Below, piece by piece: positions 17,949 through 27,227 of a stretch of DNA of 59,747 nt. A program made the translations under genes and the position numbers. The stretch covers positions 1 through 59,747 of the forward strand of contig JAUIEP010000013.1 in assembly GCA_030428835.1 (NCBI GenBank), written 5' to 3'. The stretch comes from Gammaproteobacteria bacterium (GTDB lineage Bacteria; Pseudomonadota; Gammaproteobacteria; Pseudomonadales; Halieaceae). Within the stretch, counting starts at the first letter, position 1. The number at the start of each line of letters is the position of its first letter. The notes beneath the pieces were generated by a model. The model saw only the letters and a program-made list of their open reading frames with translations. It was not told the origin of the DNA and made no database searches.

Positions 17949-19433
17949 TCAGCTGACCTCTTCTTCAACCCTGTAGAAGTCGCGCTGCGGATCTTTCGAG
18001 GTCTTGATCTCGTGGTACTCGGGCTCGGTATTGACATCCATGTAATCCACATCGTAACCGAGGATCTTGCGGCCGAGCAGGAGACCCATCTCGATGGAGT
18101 GGTCCGCATTGTTGTAGCGGTGCGTTCCACCGCGCCCCACGATATGCAGGCCTTCAAACTGGCCGAGGTAGTCATTGATCCGGGCGATCTTGTCGCCGTA
18201 CTCGAGGTCGTAGACCGGGTAGGCCTGCAGGGAGCGCACGATCGCAAAGTCGATGACTTCGGAGGCATCGATGAAGCCGAGTTTCTGCTCCAGGTCTTCC
18301 ACGCAACGCTTCCCGACTTCCTCGTCGGTCATCTGCCAGATATGGTCACCCTTGGTGCAGAAGCATTCGAGCACCAGCGACGTGGTGGACTGGTCGGGCA
18401 CCATCGCCTTGCTCCAGTTCTTCGGTTCGTGCAGGCGCCCGAAGAGGATGTCTTCGTCCTGCACGTACAACCACGTGTCGATTGATACCCGGTCTTTCTT
18501 CAGGATGACGTTTACAGTGATCAGGTCGCGGAAGGTCAGGCTGCGCGCCGCGTCGATAACATCCTGCGAGGGTGCGGGCTCCATGATCCGGGGCAACACG
18601 CCGAGCGGGATGGTAGACACGACCTTGGTCGCGTCGACCGTCTTTTTCTCACCGTTTGCGCCCTGGTAGGTCACCGCGAAGTCGTTGGGCCCGTTATACT
18701 TGATATGTGTGATGTTGGATTCGAGTAAAATCTCGTTTTCGGCACTCGCCTCGACGATATCTTCCGCCATGCGTTGCGGAATCCGCACATAGCCGTCCCG
18801 GGGGTACATGAATTCCTCGATCAGGCTCTCGTTGTCCGACTTGGTCTTGAGCAGCGACTCCTGGATTACCGTCCAGATCGACAGGCCCGCGCTGCGCTGG
18901 GAGACCCAGTCCGCCGAGAGCTTGTCACAGGGCAGCCCCCAGACCTTCTCGCTGTAGCGGCGGAAAAACATGTCGTACAGCTTGTTGCCGAACTGCGCAA
19001 CGTAGGCGTCCTTCATGTTGTTGATGCGTTTGTTGAACACCGAGTACTGCAGGGCGGACAACAGGTAAGTGATACCCGCCTGAGCAATAGTGAAGATACC
19101 CGCATTCTTGATAACGTTGAGAATACTGATCGGGTAGGTGTAGTACCCCCCATCGTAGTAAATGCGGCTGATACGCTCGACCCACACAATCTCGTCTTTC
19201 ATGAGTCGGCGGAACCAGGCGTTCAGGTCCTCGTTCTTGGTGAACCAGCGGTGGCCGCCGAGGTCGAACTTGTAGCCGTTGTGTTCGTTGGTGTTGCACA
19301 GGCCGCCGACGAAATCGTTGCGGTCGAGTACGGTGACTTTTACACCGCTGACACTGAGTTCGTGCCCCGTGGCAAGGCCGGCCGGGCCGGCTCCCATGAT
19401 TACTACATGTTCTTTCTTATTCATATCATCCAT
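17949..19433 (-). CDS. FAD-dependent oxidoreductase, UDP-galactopyranose-mutase-like/amine-oxidase fold
   Basis: About 494 residues from the ATG at 19433 (ATG 19424 is a close alternative). The frame is open upstream, but that part overlaps the preceding gene. The N-terminal dinucleotide site VVIMGAGPAGLATGHELS and the second FAD motif FVGGLC, plus the GGHRWFTKNEDL segment, place it in the UGM/protoporphyrinogen-oxidase superfamily. The C-terminal HIVGRGGTHRYNNADHSIEMG binds the flavin. In polysaccharide loci such proteins are annotated as NAD(P)-binding or UGM-like; the actual sugar substrate is unproven. It starts 10 bp after the upstream membrane-protein stop and leads into two glycosyltransferases. 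Base composition looks less GC-rich at third positions than neighbours (by eye). Confidence 0.85.
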   Translation of the reverse strand: MDDMNKKEHVVIMGAGPAGLATGHELSVSGVKVTVLDRNDFVGGLCNTNEHNGYKFDLGGHRWFTKNEDLNAWFRRLMKDEIVWVERISRIYYDGGYYTYPISILNVIKNAGIFTIAQAGITYLLSALQYSVFNKRINNMKDAYVAQFGNKLYDMFFRRYSEKVWGLPCDKLSADWVSQRSAGLSIWTVIQESLLKTKSDNESLIEEFMYPRDGYVRIPQRMAEDIVEASAENEILLESNITHIKYNGPNDFAVTYQGANGEKKTVDATKVVSTIPLGVLPRIMEPAPSQDVIDAARSLTFRDLITVNVILKKDRVSIDTWLYVQDEDILFGRLHEPKNWSKAMVPDQSTTSLVLECFCTKGDHIWQMTDEEVGKRCVEDLEQKLGFIDASEVIDFAIVRSLQAYPVYDLEYGDKIARINDYLGQFEGLHIVGRGGTHRYNNADHSIEMGLLLGRKILGYDVDYMDVNTEPEYHEIKTSKDPQRDFYRVEEEVS

Positions 19434-19443
19434 GGCGTCAAGC

Positions 19444-20097
19444 CTACTTGTGACGGACTTCCACGATCTTGTTGTAAACCGCCGCCAACAGGAGCGAGGC
19501 CACAAAAACGAAGACGAATAGTTCGAGGCCCCCGACGAGGCCACCGAAAATACTCACGGTGTAGCCGGGGATATAGTTGGCGAGAAGCGCAGCGTGGACA
19601 CTCTCGGCCGCGGTGCCACGAATCACGAGCCACGCGGTGGAACAAAACAGGCCCAGCCCCGCCACCGCGCCCACGGCGAGACCCAGGCTCACCCCGTGCA
19701 GGCGCAGGATGGTCGGTTTCAAAACGGGGTTGTCGGACGGCTGAGTGCTGAGCAGGATATCCGCGATACGCGTGCCGAGCACCCTGCCGTACAGGCGATA
19801 GCTGAGTGAACTGATGAGCCCTACGTAGACGAATGCCCAGAATGCACCAACCCACGCGCCACTGGCGGTCACAGAGTAACCAGGGAAAAAGACGGCCAGC
19901 AGGCCGAGGTAGTTGCCCGAGTCAGCACCCCACTTCGCGATGGACATATGGGTTGCGAAGTAAATGACAATGGCCGACAGCGTGCCTCCTGTCAGCCCGA
20001 GCATCAGGGAGTTGAATCGAATCGCCGCTCTGAGGAGTTTCAGGTTTACCGGATTGAGCTTGTGGTTTGCCGACTGCATCTGTTGATAGTTCCCCAT
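19444..20097 (-). CDS. Membrane protein with two PGYSV modules
   Basis: 217 residues; I do not recognise a named family. It has four predicted transmembrane helices arranged as two copies of one module: helix, ~25-residue loop ending in Y/F-x-PGY-[ST]-V-[ST], then G-x-x-VG and a second helix. Copy 1 has AVFFPGYSVTASGAWVGAF near residue 70-88; copy 2 has ANYIPGYTVSIFGGLVGGL near residue 169-187. The protein ends with a short basic tail (NKIVEVRHK). The neighbouring upstream gene encodes a single-copy version. It is followed after 10 bp by the FAD oxidoreductase, so it is probably co-transcribed with the glycan genes. Function is unknown; a membrane scaffold or small transporter for that pathway is only a guess. 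Confidence 0.8.
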   Translation of the reverse strand: MGNYQQMQSANHKLNPVNLKLLRAAIRFNSLMLGLTGGTLSAIVIYFATHMSIAKWGADSGNYLGLLAVFFPGYSVTASGAWVGAFWAFVYVGLISSLSYRLYGRVLGTRIADILLSTQPSDNPVLKPTILRLHGVSLGLAVGAVAGLGLFCSTAWLVIRGTAAESVHAALLANYIPGYTVSIFGGLVGGLELFVFVFVASLLLAAVYNKIVEVRHK

Positions 20098-20110
20098 CGT
20101 CCCTGCAACC

Positions 20111-20461
20111 TCAATCAGCCAGTTCTGCGGAACTGATGAGCATCACACCCAGCGCCACGTAGTGCGCGATATTCCAGTAAACGGCCGCGGCGAAACCGGC
20201 GATGGCCCCGCCGAGAAAACCATACACCGCACCGACCAGCGTACCGCCCCAGCTCACGCTGTAGCCTGGCAGGTAATCCGCCAATGCACTTAAGTGCGGG
20301 CCAACCGGGTAGTCTTCAGGTACGGTCTGCAGCAGCAGGATGGCAGTCGCAAGAAATAACAGCAGGGCCCCGAGGATACCCACGGCAATACTCAGCGCGG
20401 GGACATCCATCTTGGCAAACACGGCGGAAAGAATTTCATGATCTTTCACGGGGCGATTCAT
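20111..20461 (-). CDS. Small membrane protein with one PGYSV module
   Basis: 116 residues from ATG 20461, chosen because GGGGAGG lies 12 bp upstream; ATG 20518 in the same frame would add 19 residues. Two hydrophobic helices (ALSIAVGILGALLLFLATAI and VGAVYGFLGGAIAGFAAAVY) flank a loop with LADYLPGYSVSWGGTLVGA. This is the same module that occurs twice in the next gene. The stop is 13 bp from the start of the two-module gene. It is the first gene of the minus-strand glycan cluster. Family and function are not recognised. Confidence 0.75.
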   Translation of the reverse strand: MNRPVKDHEILSAVFAKMDVPALSIAVGILGALLLFLATAILLLQTVPEDYPVGPHLSALADYLPGYSVSWGGTLVGAVYGFLGGAIAGFAAAVYWNIAHYVALGVMLISSAELAD

Positions 20462-20615
20462 TGCGAGCCGGGCCTCCCCTTTTTTATTGAACGCTACTGT
20501 AGTATAAAAAGTGCTCATTGGCGAACTCGTGGCTGCCGTTACGGGCGTCCTCGCCGGGGACTTTCGACCGGCTTCTTCCGGTCCCCGCGAGCACACCCTT
20601 CTCAGCGATGGCGCC

Positions 20616-20624
20616 ATTCTAACA
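20616..20624 (-). promoter_or_regulatory. Extended -10 promoter candidate for the glycan cluster
   Basis: Read on the minus strand, TGTTAGAAT is an extended -10 (TG-n-TAGAAT), about 100 bp upstream of the 20518 ATG and 155 bp upstream of the 20461 ATG. No convincing -35 box is seen, which is tolerated when TG is present. Prediction by eye. Confidence 0.35.
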
Positions 20625-20739
20625 ACATAAAATGACGCTTTTTACAGCTGCTCGGCCGCGGTAAGCAAATTACCAATAAATCTGTGAATCAGGTCACGAT
20701 TGGCCTGACCAACCCGGTGCGCGGCCTTTCAAGGGTACA

Positions 20740-22032
20740 ATGACAATGCCAGACGAGCCCCGGAATCCCTACGTTTCAAACCGCGCCCGCTACTACGCCC
20801 TGGTCGTCCTGACCATTGTCTACGCCTTCAATTTTATCGATCGCCAACTGCTGGCGATCCTGCAGGAATCGGTGAAGGCGGAACTCGATCTGAGCGACGG
20901 CCAGCTCGGTCTGCTGGCGGGCTTTGCCTTCGCACTGTTCTACGTCACCGCCGGCATACCCATCGCGCGCTTTGCCGATCGCTCCAACAGACGCAACATT
21001 GTCGCGGCGGCCGTGTTCATCTGGAGTTTCATGACCGCGATCAGCGGCTTCGTGCAGAACTACACGCAACTGTTGCTCGCAAGGATCGGCGTCGGCATTG
21101 GCGAGGCCGGCGGCAGCCCGCCGTCACACTCCATCATCTCGGACATCTTCCCACCGGAGAAACGCGCGAGCGCCCTGGGTTTCTACTCGATGGGAGTGAG
21201 CTTCGGCATTCTGTTCGGCTTCCTGTTCGGCGGCTGGCTCAACGAGTATTTCGGTTGGCGTACAGCATTCCTCGTGGTGGGAGCGCCGGGGATCCTGCTG
21301 GCGTTCGTCGTGCGCTGGACACTGGCGGAACCCATTCGCGGGGTCGCGGACAACCAGACCGTGGTCGAGGACGCGCCACCTTTCATGCAGGTATTGCGCA
21401 CGCTCTGGCAGCGACGCTCCTTCAGGCATATGGCATTCGGCGCGGCGCTCAACGCGTTCTGCGGTTACAGCATCTCCGGCTGGACGGCCTCTTTCATGAT
21501 TCGCACCCACGGCATGAGCACAGGTGAGCTCGGCACGTGGCTGGCGCTGATTACCGGTCTTGGCGGCGCGATCGGCGTCTTCTTTGGCGGCATGCTCGCG
21601 GATGCGCTCGCACCGAAGGACAAGCGCTGGTACATGTGGGTGCCAACCATCGCCGGCGCGCTGATGGTGCCGTTCATCGCGCTGGTGTACGTGGTGCCCG
21701 GAGCCTACACGGCGCTGCTGTTGGCGGTGGTGCCCGGCGTGCTCTCCAACGTCTACCTCGGCAACACGATCGCGACCACGCACAACCTGGTGAGCCTGCG
21801 CTCCAGGGCGCTCTCCTCGGCTATTCTCTTCCTGATCCTCAATATCATCGGACTGGGAATGGGTCCGACGTTCATCGGCATGTTGAGCGATGCGCTGCAG
21901 CCGCAGTACGCGGATGACTCGCTGCGCTGGGCGATGTTCTATGTCCTGCCCGCGGTCATGGCCTGGTCGACGCTGCACTTCTTCCTTGCAGCGCGACACC
22001 TGCCCGGCGACCTGGCAGCCGCTAGCAAATAG
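20740..22032 (+). CDS. MFS transporter (spinster-like)
   Basis: 430 residues, 12 hydrophobic segments. The start [41 protein letters not shown] and the loop motif R-x-ADRSNRRN between TM2 and TM3 match the 'spinster family MFS' proteins common in marine gammaproteobacteria and sphingomonads. [24 protein letters not shown] follows the family consensus after TM4. These proteins are thought to move lipids or organic anions; substrate is unknown. The gene is divergent from the glycan cluster and its 3' end overlaps convergent trpS by 11 bp. The 122-bp upstream gap also holds the short dyad TCAGG-N10-CCTGA, a possible operator. Confidence 0.9.
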   Translation: MTMPDEPRNPYVSNRARYYALVVLTIVYAFNFIDRQLLAILQESVKAELDLSDGQLGLLAGFAFALFYVTAGIPIARFADRSNRRNIVAAAVFIWSFMTAISGFVQNYTQLLLARIGVGIGEAGGSPPSHSIISDIFPPEKRASALGFYSMGVSFGILFGFLFGGWLNEYFGWRTAFLVVGAPGILLAFVVRWTLAEPIRGVADNQTVVEDAPPFMQVLRTLWQRRSFRHMAFGAALNAFCGYSISGWTASFMIRTHGMSTGELGTWLALITGLGGAIGVFFGGMLADALAPKDKRWYMWVPTIAGALMVPFIALVYVVPGAYTALLLAVVPGVLSNVYLGNTIATTHNLVSLRSRALSSAILFLILNIIGLGMGPTFIGMLSDALQPQYADDSLRWAMFYVLPAVMAWSTLHFFLAARHLPGDLAAASK

Positions 22033-23029
22033 CTCCGATACCGACGGCCTCACGCACCTTTGCCATGAGCGGCACGCTGTACTCGCGGGCTCGCTCGGCA
22101 CCCTTGCGCAATACCGACTCGATGTGCGCCGGGTCGTCCATGAGTTCGTTGTAGCGCTCGCGGGCTTCGCCTATCTCTGCATTGATGAGTTCGAACAGCT
22201 GCTTCTTCGCCTCGCCCCAGGCGATACCGTTCTCGAACTCGGCACGCATGCGCGCCGTCTCGGCGTCATCTGCGAAGGCGGCCCATATCTGGAAAACCGT
22301 TGAATCATCAGGGTCCTTGGGTTCGCCGGGTTCCAGCAGGTTGGTCTTGATCTTGTTAATGGCCTTGCGCAGCTGCTTCTCGCCGGAAAACAGGGGGATC
22401 GTGTTGTTGTAGCTCTTGCTCATCTTGCGGCCGTCCAGCCCCTGCAGCACCGCCACGTCATCGGACACCTCCGCTTCGGGTAACACAAAGACCTCGGCAA
22501 AATTGTGGTTGAAACGCTGGCCGATATCCCGCGCCATCTCGACATGCTGGATCTGGTCCCTGCCGACGGGGATGCGCTGCGCGTTGAACATGAGGATGTC
22601 CGCGGCCATGAGTACAGGGTAGGAAAACAGCCCCATCGTCACGGCAAAGTCGGGGTCCTCGCCCGCCTCCTCGTTCGCCTGCACCGCCGCCTTGTAGGCA
22701 TGCGCGCGATTCATCAGGCCCTTGGCGGCGTTACAGCAAAGCACCCAGGTAAGCTGGGTGATTTCCGGGATGTCGGACTGGCGATAAAACAGCGCCCGGT
22801 CGGTATCGAGGCCGAGTGCGAGCCAGGTGGCGGCGATCTCCTTGCTGGATCGCCGCACCAGTTCCGGGTCCTGCGCCTTGATCAGCGCGTGGTAATCGGC
22901 GAGGAAAAAAAAGGACTCGACGCTATCGCTCCGCGACGCCGCGATGGACGGCCGGATGGCACCGACATAATTACCCAGGTGCGGCGTTCCCGTCGTGGTG
23001 ATGCCGGTGAGTACTCGCTGTTTGGCCAT
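22022..23029 (-). CDS. trpS: Tryptophan--tRNA ligase
   Basis: 335 residues from ATG 23029, chosen because [20 protein letters not shown] is the family N-terminus. The class I HIGH equivalent is TPHLGN (residues ~13-18) and the KMSKS loop is [10 protein letters not shown] near residue 195. [26 protein letters not shown] carries the conserved substrate pocket. It charges tRNA-Trp with tryptophan in the cytosol. Length agrees with bacterial TrpRS (about 330). Downstream of the queuosine mannosyltransferase gene on the same strand. Confidence 0.97.
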   Translation of the reverse strand: MAKQRVLTGITTTGTPHLGNYVGAIRPSIAASRSDSVESFFFLADYHALIKAQDPELVRRSSKEIAATWLALGLDTDRALFYRQSDIPEITQLTWVLCCNAAKGLMNRAHAYKAAVQANEEAGEDPDFAVTMGLFSYPVLMAADILMFNAQRIPVGRDQIQHVEMARDIGQRFNHNFAEVFVLPEAEVSDDVAVLQGLDGRKMSKSYNNTIPLFSGEKQLRKAINKIKTNLLEPGEPKDPDDSTVFQIWAAFADDAETARMRAEFENGIAWGEAKKQLFELINAEIGEARERYNELMDDPAHIESVLRKGAERAREYSVPLMAKVREAVGIGAIC

Positions 23030-23085
23030 GGTGTCCCGCTTGCCGTCAAAGGGCGCCAATGATACTTGGTTAGCCGCCGGGATGC

Positions 23086-24177
23086 CTAGCCCGCGCAGCG
23101 GGTGAACAGCGTGCGGTAGCGCGCCTCGAGTGCGGGCACTTCAAAGGCGGCGAGGCTCGGCTGCACGGCCGTCCCCTCGACGATGGCCTGCCAGGTGGCG
23201 GCAATGCGTTGCGCTGCGGCACGCGCCTCCTTCCCCGGGTCCCCCGGCAGCGATGCGTAGCGATACGCCTCGGGGTAGATTTCCGGGTAGGCGAGCCGGT
23301 CCGGCACCACGGGGCACGCGCCGCGCTGCACGGCCTCCATGACGGCGAGGCCCTGGAACTCCTGCCGCGCCGTCGAGAGCACGATATCCGCGCGCGCGAG
23401 TTGTGCCAGATAATCTGACCTGCCCTCGAGGTAACCGAACTGGACCAGCCTGTGGCCGAAGGATGCGCGTATGGTGGCGAACGCCTCGGGGGTCTGCCGG
23501 TACTGCTGGCCGGTGACTGCCAGTTCGTAGGGCAGCTCGCGCTGCTCCAGGTCGCCGAGGATGGCGAGCAGCAGGTCGCCGCCCTTGTCGTACTCGAGCC
23601 TGCCCAGCCACTGCAGGCGCAGCGGCCCCGGCTCGCGCTCACCGCGCCGATCATCGGCGGGACACAGGGGCACCGGCAGGACCTGGCTTTTACCGCGCAG
23701 CGTGTCCACGACACCCGCCGGCACGTAATCGGGAAGCCTGCGCAGTAGATCCCGCGTGCCCGCCAGGAACGAATCGAGGTTGTACCGCGAGTTGAAGAGC
23801 AGGAGGTCGGCCGCGAGCGCGGTATAAAGGCTGGTGACCTGCAACTCGACGATGCCCTGCTGCCCTTCCCGGCCGGGATAGGCGAACTGGTTTTCATGGA
23901 AATACACGGCGCTCGGCAGGCGCGCCAGGTGCGGCACGAGTCCGCGCAACGTGGCGAGGTCCACCGTGGAAGTTGCCAGCAACAGGTCGTAGTCGCGCTG
24001 CAGGACCTCGCGTTCGGCCCCCGCCCAATAGAGGGCGTTGCCGCGTGCGCGCCAGTTGAAATGTCGCGGCGGCAGCTCCAGCACCTCGAACTGCCAGTCC
24101 GCCAGCATGGCGCACAATGTCTGCCGCCACTGGCGGTGGCTGCCGGCGGCGTAGGCACTGAGCAGCAGGACGCGCAC
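23086..24177 (-). CDS. DUF3524 glycosyltransferase, tRNA-queuosine alpha-mannosyltransferase-like (QTMAN)
   Basis: 363 residues from the GTG at 24177; the open frame extends upstream but only into the aminopeptidase gene, whose stop is 8 bp away. The N-terminal domain [16 protein letters not shown] and [10 protein letters not shown] are signatures of the DUF3524/GTDC1 family, and the C-terminal GT-B half carries [17 protein letters not shown] and [27 protein letters not shown]. Eukaryotic GTDC1 is the enzyme that mannosylates queuosine in tRNA-Asp, and bacterial members share the fold. The substrate here is inferred from the family. It forms a tight operon with the M18 aminopeptidase and a hydroxyacid dehydrogenase. 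Confidence 0.85.
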   Translation of the reverse strand: MRVLLLSAYAAGSHRQWRQTLCAMLADWQFEVLELPPRHFNWRARGNALYWAGAEREVLQRDYDLLLATSTVDLATLRGLVPHLARLPSAVYFHENQFAYPGREGQQGIVELQVTSLYTALAADLLLFNSRYNLDSFLAGTRDLLRRLPDYVPAGVVDTLRGKSQVLPVPLCPADDRRGEREPGPLRLQWLGRLEYDKGGDLLLAILGDLEQRELPYELAVTGQQYRQTPEAFATIRASFGHRLVQFGYLEGRSDYLAQLARADIVLSTARQEFQGLAVMEAVQRGACPVVPDRLAYPEIYPEAYRYASLPGDPGKEARAAAQRIAATWQAIVEGTAVQPSLAAFEVPALEARYRTLFTRCAG

Positions 24178-24184
24178 GCCGCGC

Positions 24185-25492
24185 TCAGGCGCCGAAGAGC
24201 GGCCCCGGGTAAGCGTAGAAACGCTGTAACACCCGCGCCAGGTTGGCCGCGTCCGCGGCGCCCGCGAGCTCGCGAATCGAGTGCATGGCGAAGGTGGGCA
24301 CGCCGATATCGAGGGTGCGGATGCCCGTGACGCCGGCGGTGATCGGCCCGATGGTACTGCCACACGCCATATCGCTGCGGACCACGAAGCTCTGCACGGG
24401 CACGTCTTCCTGCGCCGCGATCAGCCGGAACAGGCCGCTGGTCTCGCTATTGCTCGCGTAGCGCTGGCTGGCATTCACCTTGATGACCGGACCGCTGTTC
24501 AGCAGCGGGCCATGGTTATCATCGTGCTTGTCGGCGTAGTTGGGGTGCACACCGTGGGCATTGTCGGCCGATATCATCATGGAGCGCTCGACCAGCGCGG
24601 CAAAACCCGCCTCGTCCGCGCCGAGGCGCCGCAGCACGGACAGCAGGAAAGGGCCCTGCGCACCGGAAGCGGACATACTGCCGACCTCCTCGTGGTCATT
24701 GCACACCAGCAGTGCGTTGGCGCCGCCGCCCGCGGCCAGCAGGGCCTGCAGCCCCGTGTAGCAGCTCAACAGGTTGTCCAGCCGTGCAGCGGCGATGAAC
24801 TCGCGCCTGAGGCCCACGAGGGCCGCCGGCTGGGTATCATAGAAACACAGCTCCCAGTCGAGTACGGCCGCGGGGTCAGCGCCGGGCTGTTCACTGCGAA
24901 TGCGATCCAGTAATAACGCGTTGATGTCCGGCGCCTCGCCCTCGCCTACCTGCGCGAGCACGGGCACCGTATGCAGTTGCGCATTGACGCTGCGCTCGTT
25001 GTTCGCCTCGCGGTCGAGGTGAATCGCGAGGCTGGGAATGACCGCGATGGGGTCGCGGAAGTCCACCAGCGCGGTTCGCAGCCCGCCCGCGCCGTCGCGG
25101 TAGCTGACGCGTCCGGCGAGAGAGAGGTCGCGGTCGAACCACGGGTTGAGCAGAGCCCCACCGTAGACCTGCACGCCGAGCTGCCAGTAGCCCTTGCGGG
25201 TCAGCGTCGGCGCGGGCTTCAACATGAGGCACGGGCTGTCAGTGTGCGCGCCCACCATGCGGAAACCGTCGGTGGGGGACCCGGCGGATGCCAGGGTGAA
25301 GGCGATCAGCGAACTGTCGTTGCGCGTGATGAAATAGCGTCCCCCGGGAGCCAACTGCCAGGGCTGGTCGTCCGCCAGGCGACGGAAACCCGCCCCCTCG
25401 AGTTCCTGTACCAGCCCGCGCACCGCGTGAAAAGGCGTCGTCGCCCGGCCGAGATATTCGAGAAGCCCCGCATTGAAACTGTCTGTGTCCAT
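24185..25492 (-). CDS. apeB: M18 family aminopeptidase
   Basis: 435 residues, ATG 25492 overlapping the upstream stop by one base (TAATG). Metal ligands and catalytic residues of M18 are visible: GAHTDSP (His/Asp), ARLDNLLS (bridging Asp), NDHEEVGS (Glu pair), [11 protein letters not shown] and [11 protein letters not shown] with MHSIRELAG at the end. M18 enzymes are dodecameric zinc or cobalt aminopeptidases that remove acidic or neutral N-terminal residues in the cytosol. Length matches the bacterial ApeB group (about 430). Co-transcribed with the gene on either side. Confidence 0.95.
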   Translation of the reverse strand: MDTDSFNAGLLEYLGRATTPFHAVRGLVQELEGAGFRRLADDQPWQLAPGGRYFITRNDSSLIAFTLASAGSPTDGFRMVGAHTDSPCLMLKPAPTLTRKGYWQLGVQVYGGALLNPWFDRDLSLAGRVSYRDGAGGLRTALVDFRDPIAVIPSLAIHLDREANNERSVNAQLHTVPVLAQVGEGEAPDINALLLDRIRSEQPGADPAAVLDWELCFYDTQPAALVGLRREFIAAARLDNLLSCYTGLQALLAAGGGANALLVCNDHEEVGSMSASGAQGPFLLSVLRRLGADEAGFAALVERSMMISADNAHGVHPNYADKHDDNHGPLLNSGPVIKVNASQRYASNSETSGLFRLIAAQEDVPVQSFVVRSDMACGSTIGPITAGVTGIRTLDIGVPTFAMHSIRELAGAADAANLARVLQRFYAYPGPLFGA

Positions 25493-26385
25493 TATTGCTC
25501 CACTTTATTGTCGCCCGCGGCGCGCGCCCGCATCCTCGCGTACAGGCTGGACGTGTCCCAGCGGCCGCCGCCCATCCGCTGCACATCGGCGTAAAAATTG
25601 TCGACCAGTTCCGTAACCGGCAGTTCCACACCCGCCGCGCGCGCCTGTTCGAGAACCATGCCGAGATCCTTGCGCATCCAGTCCACCGCGAAGCCATGCG
25701 CGTAGTGGCCCTCGATCATCGTCCCGTGGCGATTGTCCATCTGCCAGGACTGCGCCGCGCCCTTGCTGATGACATCCACCACCGCCGCGCGGTCCAGCCC
25801 GACCCCGTCGGCGAATGCGAGGCCCTCCGCGAGCCCCTGCAGCACCCCCGCGATGCAGATCTGGTTGACCATTTTCGTCAATTGGCCGGCACCGGGCCCG
25901 CCCATGCGCCGGGTACAGCGGGCATAGACGTCGAGAACCGGCTGCGCACGATTGAAATCGCCCTCGTCGCCCCCGACCATGATCGTGAGCGCGCCGTTTT
26001 CAGCACCCGCCTGCCCCCCGGAGACTGGCGCATCGAGGAAACCGACCCCGCGACGGCCCGCCATGGCGTGCAGTTCACGCGCCAGCCCCGCCGACGCCGT
26101 GGTGTGATCGACCAGTAACGCGCCCGCGGCAAGGCCCGACAGGGCGCCGTCCGCACCCTCTATAACACTGCGCACATCGTCGTCGTTGCCCACGCAGACG
26201 CAGACCAGGTCCGCACCCCGGGCCGCGGCCGCGGGAGTGGCTGCCGCGGTGCCGCCATACTGGTTGCACCAGTCCTCGGCGCGCGCGGCAGTGCGGTTGA
26301 ATACGGTCACGCTGTAGCCTGCCTGTTGCAGGTGCCCGGCCATGGGGAAACCCATGACGCCGAGGCCGACAAAGCCGATTCTCAC
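25492..26385 (-). CDS. NAD(P)-dependent beta-hydroxyacid dehydrogenase (3-hydroxyisobutyrate dehydrogenase family)
   Basis: 297 residues, GTG 26385. The dinucleotide-binding motif [16 protein letters not shown] starts at residue ~4. [24 protein letters not shown] is the substrate-binding signature, and [21 protein letters not shown] contains the catalytic Lys. The family includes 3-hydroxyisobutyrate dehydrogenase and tartronate semialdehyde reductase; the sequence does not discriminate, and no valine or glyoxylate genes lie nearby. It is the first gene of a three-gene operon with the M18 aminopeptidase and the queuosine mannosyltransferase, which is an unusual mix. Confidence 0.92.
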   Translation of the reverse strand: MRIGFVGLGVMGFPMAGHLQQAGYSVTVFNRTAARAEDWCNQYGGTAAATPAAAARGADLVCVCVGNDDDVRSVIEGADGALSGLAAGALLVDHTTASAGLARELHAMAGRRGVGFLDAPVSGGQAGAENGALTIMVGGDEGDFNRAQPVLDVYARCTRRMGGPGAGQLTKMVNQICIAGVLQGLAEGLAFADGVGLDRAAVVDVISKGAAQSWQMDNRHGTMIEGHYAHGFAVDWMRKDLGMVLEQARAAGVELPVTELVDNFYADVQRMGGGRWDTSSLYARMRARAAGDNKVEQ

Positions 26386-26426
26386 TACTTATATACCTCC
26401 AGGCGGCGCCGGTGGTGGCGCAATGG

Positions 26427-27227
26427 TCACACGAGCCAGATTACAACGAGCACCAGCGCCAGCCCAAGCCGGTAATAGACAAAGGGCATGAGCCCCACGC
26501 GGTCAAGCAGGCGCAGGAAGGCCGCGATACACAGGTACGCGGCAACGCCGGAAATGAGCATCCCGAGGCCGAGTGCGAGCCAGTCCACAGGCGCCTGCTC
26601 CCGGAGCAGGCGCGCGAGCAACAGCATGCCTGCGCTCGCGATGATCGGAATGGACAGCAGGAACGAAAACCGCGCCGCGGCCTGTCGCGACAGACCCAGC
26701 AGGAGCGCCGCGGTGATGGTGACACCCGAGCGCGATACGCCGGGTATCGGCGCCAGGGCCTGGGCGAGCCCGATGCACAACGCGACAGGCAGCGTCAGCG
26801 AACGCGGTGCAAGCCGACCGGCGCGCCGATCCGCCAGCCCCAGCAGGACGCCGAAAACCGCCGTGGTTGCCGCGATCACGGGGAGGGTCCTCAGGTGCGT
26901 TTCAATGAAGTCACCGCCGTACAGTCCGACCAGGCCCGCCGGTATCGTTGCCAGGCCGAGGTACCATACCAGCACGCTGTCTTCCGTCTGCCCGCGACCG
27001 GCGAGACTGCCGAACCAGGCCGTCGCCATCGTCGCGAGATCGGACCGGTAATAGAGCAGCACGGCACTCAGCGTGCCGACATGCACCGCCACGTCGAAGG
27101 CGAGCCCCTGGTCCGGCCAACCCAGCACCATCGCCGGGATCACCAGGTGCGCGGAGCTGGAAATCGGCAGGAATTCGGTCAAACCCTGGACCAGTGCGAG
27201 GACGATGACCTGGAACAGATCGATCAC
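26427..27227 (-). CDS. uppP: Undecaprenyl-diphosphatase
   Basis: 266 residues, GTG 27227, overlapping tsaB by 4 bp (GTGA). Seven or eight hydrophobic segments. The BacA/UppP active-site motifs are present: ALVQGLTEFLPISSSAHL near the N-terminus (Glu and Ser-rich) and PGVSRSGVTITAALLLG in the second half (catalytic Ser and Arg). It dephosphorylates undecaprenyl pyrophosphate at the outer face of the inner membrane and recycles the lipid carrier for peptidoglycan and O-antigen. Length is normal. Confidence 0.97.
   Translation of the reverse strand: MIDLFQVIVLALVQGLTEFLPISSSAHLVIPAMVLGWPDQGLAFDVAVHVGTLSAVLLYYRSDLATMATAWFGSLAGRGQTEDSVLVWYLGLATIPAGLVGLYGGDFIETHLRTLPVIAATTAVFGVLLGLADRRAGRLAPRSLTLPVALCIGLAQALAPIPGVSRSGVTITAALLLGLSRQAAARFSFLLSIPIIASAGMLLLARLLREQAPVDWLALGLGMLISGVAAYLCIAAFLRLLDRVGLMPFVYYRLGLALVLVVIWLV

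Noticed and set aside
23070-24365. 431-residue ORF in a second frame of the queuosine mannosyltransferase gene
   Set aside because: Arg/Ser/Cys-rich, with no conserved motif; the other frame contains the DUF3524 and GT-B signatures.
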